From assembly GCA_013400115.1 (NCBI GenBank), contig VXBP01002702.1, positions 30,827-94,826 of the forward strand: a stretch of 64,000 nucleotides of DNA, written 5' to 3'. A program made the position numbers and the translations under genes. Positions within the stretch are counted from its first letter, which is position 1. Each line of letters begins with the position of its first letter. Of this stretch, positions 59,876 to 64,000 are shown piece after piece. Source of the stretch: Rhinopomastus cyanomelas. Lineage: Eukaryota; Chordata; Aves; Bucerotiformes; Rhinopomastidae. Under the pieces are notes generated by a model. The model searched no databases. It saw nothing but the letters and a program-made list of their open reading frames with translations, and was not told the origin of the DNA.

Positions 59876-60391
59876 TCTTCAGGTACTGAAGAGTGAACGG
59901 ACTCTGGTCAATTTGAATTCAGAGACATGGAGAAACAACATTAGGTAGAAAAAGGTCACATCCAGTGCAAGAAATTACATGAAATTCTGTCAAACAATTG
60001 CTTTAACGAGTGGCAATGACAGTATTTCTGAGCCCACCGTTTGTGCTCCTAGAAACGATCTTTCTCCTGTAGTAAGCTTTGAGAAGATTGATTGTCAGAG
60101 ACAGCAAGATATTGAGTTACATATCATTGATTAACATTTCATTTCCACAGGAATGAAAGCTAAAAATAGAATTACAGAACAAAGTCTGATTAGATTTTAC
60201 AACTTCCAAAGCTGCTGCCACATTGTTGGAAGAGCACCAGCACTCTCTGCTGGTGATCCTGGATTTCTTTAAGTATTTTGTTTAGGTATCTTGCTGGTAT
60301 CTAGAGGGGGAAAAGAAGTATTAAAATGTGTTACAGTTTTTAAATGGAATGACGTGTTTTGTTTTAAACGGATGATTGATTAAGGGGGTGG

Positions 60392-60960
60392 TTAGCAGAT
60401 CAAGAGAGGTTCTCCTCCCCATCCACAATGCCCTGTTGAGACCACAGCTGGAATCTTGTGTCCAGTTCTGGGCCCCTCAGCTCCAGAAGGACACGGAGCT
60501 GCTGGACAGAGTCCAACAAAGAGCCACAAAGATGATGAAAGGAGTGGAGCACCTCCCTGTTGAGGAAGGGCTGAGGGAGCTGGGTCTCTTGAGCTTGCAA
60601 GAAAGGAGACCGAGGGGTGACCCCATAAATGTTGATCAATATGTGAAGGGTGGGTGTCAGGAGGATGGAGCCAGGCTCTTCTCAGGGGCACCCAATGACA
60701 GGACAAGGGGCAATGAGTGTGGGCTGGAACAGAGGAGGTTCCACATCAATGTGAGAAGGACCTTCTTCACAATGAAGGTGACACAGCACTGCAAGGGGCT
60801 GCCCAGGGACGTAATGGAGTCTCTTTCTCTGGAGACGTTTAAAACCCGCCTGGATATGTTCCTGTGCAACTTGGTCTAGGGGATCCTGCTGTGGCAGGGG
60901 GATTGGACAGGATGATGGTTCAACGTCCCTTCCAATCCCTAATGTTCTGTGATTCTGTGA
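60392..60960 (+). mobile_element. CR1 LINE fragment (partner B of an identical block)
   Basis: Same ORF2 3' segment as the copy at 54895, identical over 417 bp. It then differs (GACGTAATGGAGTCTCTTTC) and ends ATGTTCTGTGATTCTGTGAT. Confidence 0.95.
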
Positions 60961-61369
60961 TCCCTATCAAAGAGCAGCTTTGGAGCTAGTTATGTTTCTG
61001 GATATAACTCCTGAGAGGTGGATTTAGCACGAGGGCACATCATTCATAGGAGAAATTTCACTGCTGCAAACAAACATCGGATGTTTATCGCTGCTCCCTG
61101 CAGAAAACACTTCTGCTGTCCTGCAGCACAAAACAGACTGGTGTGGGAAGTTCTCATGATGCCAAACCCCTTGGCTCCTGACTTTCCACCAATTTCACTG
61201 CTGTGCCAAGAAACGCAGCTCTTCTCCAAAAAAGTCCTAGCATAGCACCAACATCTTCCCCTGCAGGAGCCACAGTGGAGTGTTACTGGGTTTTAATGAA
61301 AGCAAAGCTGCTCCCAGCCCTGTCTCTGCTACACCCTTTGCCACTAAGCTGGGAAAGCTTTACAGCCTC

Positions 61370-61655
61370 CTCTCCCTGGTGGCAGGTGATAGGACCAAAG
61401 GAAATGGCTACAGGCTGCACCACGGGAGGTTTAGGCTGGATGTTAGGAAGAATTTCTTCACCAGAAGGGTTATCAAACACTGGAACAGGCTGCCAAGGGT
61501 GGTGCAGGAGTCCCTGTGTCTGGAGGGGTTTAAACAATATGTGGACCTGGTGCTTAGGAAGATGGTTTAGGGGTGACCTGATGGTGCTGGGTTGAAGGTT
61601 GGCCTTGATGATCTCAGAGATCTCTTCCAACCAAAGAGATCCTGTGATTTTGTGA
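61370..61655 (+). mobile_element. CR1 LINE fragment
   Basis: FRLDVRKNFFTRRVIKHWNR in the plus translation, 3' UTR ending GATCCTGTGATTTTGTGA. Confidence 0.9.
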
Positions 61656-62317
61656 CTCCCTCTCCCCAGTGTTCACACAAACCTTGTCCACACCCATTCT
61701 GGATGACTTTACCTCATCTGAGCCAGAGACTGTTCAGGGACAAACAGAGCAGGAGCAGTGTAAGAAACCCAAAGCCAAACACTGAAGTGACAGCCATCCC
61801 AGTTTCCAAACCACACACAGTGGTGAGAAGGGTTAAAGCTTGGCGAATGGAATCCATGTGCAGCTCACGAAAGAGTGGGAAACAAAAGAGACAATGGGAG
61901 TTAAGGACAGAGTATTCATTAGCAAAGGGCTCCAGTTTCTTGGCTTTTGCTCCTCTGCTTCCCCATGGCAGTTTTTCAAGGTAGCTTTTTGTTCTTTAGT
62001 TTCGAACCAAGTCCTGCAAAGACATTATACTCTTTCTTAACTAAGGAGCTAGAGTTGGGTACATGTCCAACTGCTTCAAATCATTTGTCTTTTTCATTCC
62101 CTGGGGGACAAGAAGGGAGAAAGATGTCAGAGATGGGGTTTTTCTGCTGGGCTGCAGTGGGCTTTATGTGTTCTCTCTCATCCAAAGACCTCAGACACCT
62201 TGATAAATATTCCTGTATATGGTGGCATTAAAGACAAACCTGATGTTTAAAAACTGCTTGAGACTTCATAACTGCAGCTCTGTCAATCTCAGTAAAGTCA
62301 TTAGTGGGGTACAGTAC

Positions 62318-62455
62318 GTACTGGAGACGTTTAAGACCCGCCTGGATGTGTTCCTGTGTGACTTGGTCTAAGTGATCCTGCTGTGGCAGGGGGATTGGAC
62401 TAGATGATCTTTTGCGGTCCCTTCCAATCCCTAATGATTCTGTAATTCTGTGATA
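62318..62455 (+). mobile_element. CR1 LINE 3' fragment, young type
   Basis: Starts within GGAGACGTTTAAGACCCGCC and ends ATGATTCTGTAATTCTGTG. Confidence 0.92.
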
Positions 62456-63089
62456 CAGGTGCCAAACTGTGCTGCTGGGGCTGGAGCTGCCACGCTGGGG
62501 TTGGCCTTTGTTGTGGCTGTAGCAACAGCACAGCACATTGTGGGGGTCCTCGACTGGAGCCCCACGCAACCCTCCACTGCCACAACTGTCGCAGGTCAGA
62601 GGCCCCGACCATATTTCAATCATGTGCTCCCATCTAAAGCATCAGACACGAAGGGAGAGTTTGACAAAGCCACTTAGGATCTGCAGGTGATGAACAACTT
62701 TGAAAGGAAGGCCTCAGGACATTCTTTAAGCTTTTTAAAGCCAAACTGCAAACTTTTCTGCAGAAAATACTCAAATTAGCTAAAGCATTACAGCCTAAGT
62801 GTTTGGAGTGCTGAAGTGATGTCATTTACAGCAGCACACAGAAGAAAAGGGTCCCAGTAATTCATGGGGAGGGTACTGGGGTCACTGGTTTTTCTACTTG
62901 AGGGGCAGAGTCAAACCTCTGATTAGGTGGAGTGCACAGACACAGCGGAATTAAATGATGTGGGAATGGTACCAGTGAAGGCCCACCGCTCTCAAACTCC
63001 TGCTGTAGGTCCATACCCTCCTTCACATGGGAGAGAAGCAGAGCAAGACTGCTAACCCACCTCATGCCCAGGGCCAGTGATTTGAAGGC

Positions 63090-63370
63090 TCTTCTCAATG
63101 TCATCTAGTGATAGGACAAGGGGCAATGGGTGTAAACTGGAACATAAGAGGTTCCACATCAACCTGAGAAGGAACTTCTTCACAGTGAGGGTGACGGAGC
63201 ACTGGAACAGGCTGCCCAGAGGGGTTGTGGAGTCTCCTTCTCTGGAGATGTTTAAGACCTGCCTGGATGTGTTCCTATGTGACTTGATCTAGAAGATTCT
63301 GCTGTGGCAGGGTGATTGGACTGGATGATCTTTTGAGGTCCCCTTCCAATCCCTAATGTGATTCTGTGAA
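63090..63370 (+). mobile_element. CR1 LINE 3' fragment, young type
   Basis: LEHKRFHINLRRNFFTVRVT in the plus translation, 3' UTR ending AATGTGATTCTGTGA. Confidence 0.93.
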
Positions 63371-63437
63371 AGCTGCTTCATATCTGGTAGGACATAAAAT
63401 AACACCACAGGATGTGTCCTTGACAGCGTCCCTGCAG

Positions 63438-63542
63438 ATCACAGAATCCCAGAACAGTAGGGATTGGAAAGGACCTCAAAAGATCATCCAGTCCAATCCC
63501 CCTGCCACAGCAGGATGTCCTAGACCAAGTCACACAGGAAAA
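63438..63542 (-). mobile_element. CR1 LINE 3' tail
   Basis: ATCACAGAATCCCAGAACAG start, truncated after CACACAGGAA. Confidence 0.9.
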
Positions 63543-63773
63543 AACTGAGCCAACTGTTGAAACTCTGATCTTTGTTCCTTCAAAAAAACCTGAATGCTGG
63601 TAATGCTGTGGCTCAGAGAGAAATTCTTTTGCTGTTCAATCAAGAAAATGCAGCAATTAGGGTGGAATTCTGGAAAAAGCCATTAAATAGCAGGTCAGAC
63701 ATTGAAACCCAGACTCTCTCACTGTTCCAGTGAGTAGACATCTCTATGATAAGTGTAACAAGGCAACGCAGCA

Positions 63774-64000
63774 TTCACAGAATCACAGAATCATAGAATC
63801 ACTAGGGATTGGAAGGGACCTCGAAAATTCATCTAGTCCAATCCCCCTGCAACAGCAGGATCACCTAAACCAAGTCACACAGGAACCTATCCAGTCGGGT
63901 CTTGAACGTCTCCAGTGAAGGAGACTCCACAACCACCCTGGTCAGCCCGTTCCAGTTCTCCGTCACCCTCACCCTCACCATGAAGAAGTTCCTTCTCAGG
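63774..64000 (-). mobile_element. CR1 LINE copy cut by the window end
   Basis: Three inverted octamers (TTCACAGAATCACAGAATCA), then the young-type 3' region. Continues beyond the window. Confidence 0.92.

Larger units (their letters stand above)
54000..63773. other. Intergenic region upstream of AMOT
   Basis: Between the CR1 copies listed separately, the unique stretches (54000-54890, 55450-56950, 57540-58270, 58490-59450, 59880-60390, 60960-61370, 61660-62315, 62460-63090) show no exon series, RNA gene or long open frame outside CR1 that I can support. Confidence 0.6.

Noticed and set aside
54890..60879. Two similar 161- and 167-codon proteins suggesting a duplicated gene
   Set aside because: Both are the C-terminal part of CR1 ORF2. 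They are 5' truncated, without the catalytic reverse transcriptase part, so not host genes.
1..64000. Search for CRISPR arrays, tRNA or rRNA genes and satellite arrays
   Set aside because: The recurring sequences are all dispersed CR1 pieces. No regularly spaced repeats or RNA-gene structures were recognised by eye.

Overview
The window is vertebrate nuclear DNA, almost certainly from a bird. It carries one recognisable protein-coding gene, angiomotin (AMOT), on the minus strand. The gene is spread over about 52 kb and split by introns full of CR1 (chicken repeat 1) LINE fragments. The bird call rests on the abundance of CR1 copies with the usual 3' tail of 8-bp units (ATTCTRTG). Copies I could outline by eye cover roughly 13-14 kb, about a fifth of the window. 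That is high for a chicken-like genome and more like lineages with recent CR1 expansion such as woodpeckers; the lineage guess is inference.

AMOT layout, read right to left. A CpG-rich island with three CACGCC-type GC boxes lies at about 53215-53640. It holds a probable non-coding first exon with a clean splice donor at 53395. After a ~17.8 kb intron comes the first coding exon (34658-35576), with the p130-type start at 35529. Ten more coding exons follow at 27401-27857, 25417-25561, 23660-23752, 20780-20925, 8466-8615, 7188-7378, 4986-5108, 4130-4362, 3179-3403 and 1494-1594. All junctions are GT-AG and the phases agree. The assembled CDS is 2736 nt (911 residues plus stop) and ends in the PDZ-binding tail EYLI. 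The 3' UTR probably continues leftwards, perhaps past the window edge.

The protein keeps the family's regulatory parts. These are an N-terminal tankyrase-type motif, one LPTY and two PPEY motifs (binding sites for WW domains of YAP/TAZ and NEDD4-type ligases), a LATS-type HVRSLS phosphosite, the long coiled-coil angiomotin (ACCH) domain, and the C-terminal PDZ ligand. It lacks the long alanine/proline-rich stretch that lengthens the mammalian protein near its C-terminus. An internal methionine (residue 389) matches the p80 isoform start, and an intronic CpG cluster at 32690-33080 is a candidate p80 promoter.

The rest of the introns and the 10 kb upstream of the promoter hold CR1 fragments and unassigned unique sequence. 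I saw no second protein-coding gene, tRNA, rRNA, CRISPR array or intact transposon. The most unusual structures concern CR1. Two fragments 5.5 kb apart share 417 bp without a mismatch. One CR1 end sits about 8 nt from an AMOT splice donor. There are several nested insertions, including a 46-bp tail flanked by a 6-bp duplication, and one tail-to-tail CR1 palindrome. The only ambiguous base (N, 15443) lies exactly where about half of a CR1 reverse transcriptase is missing.
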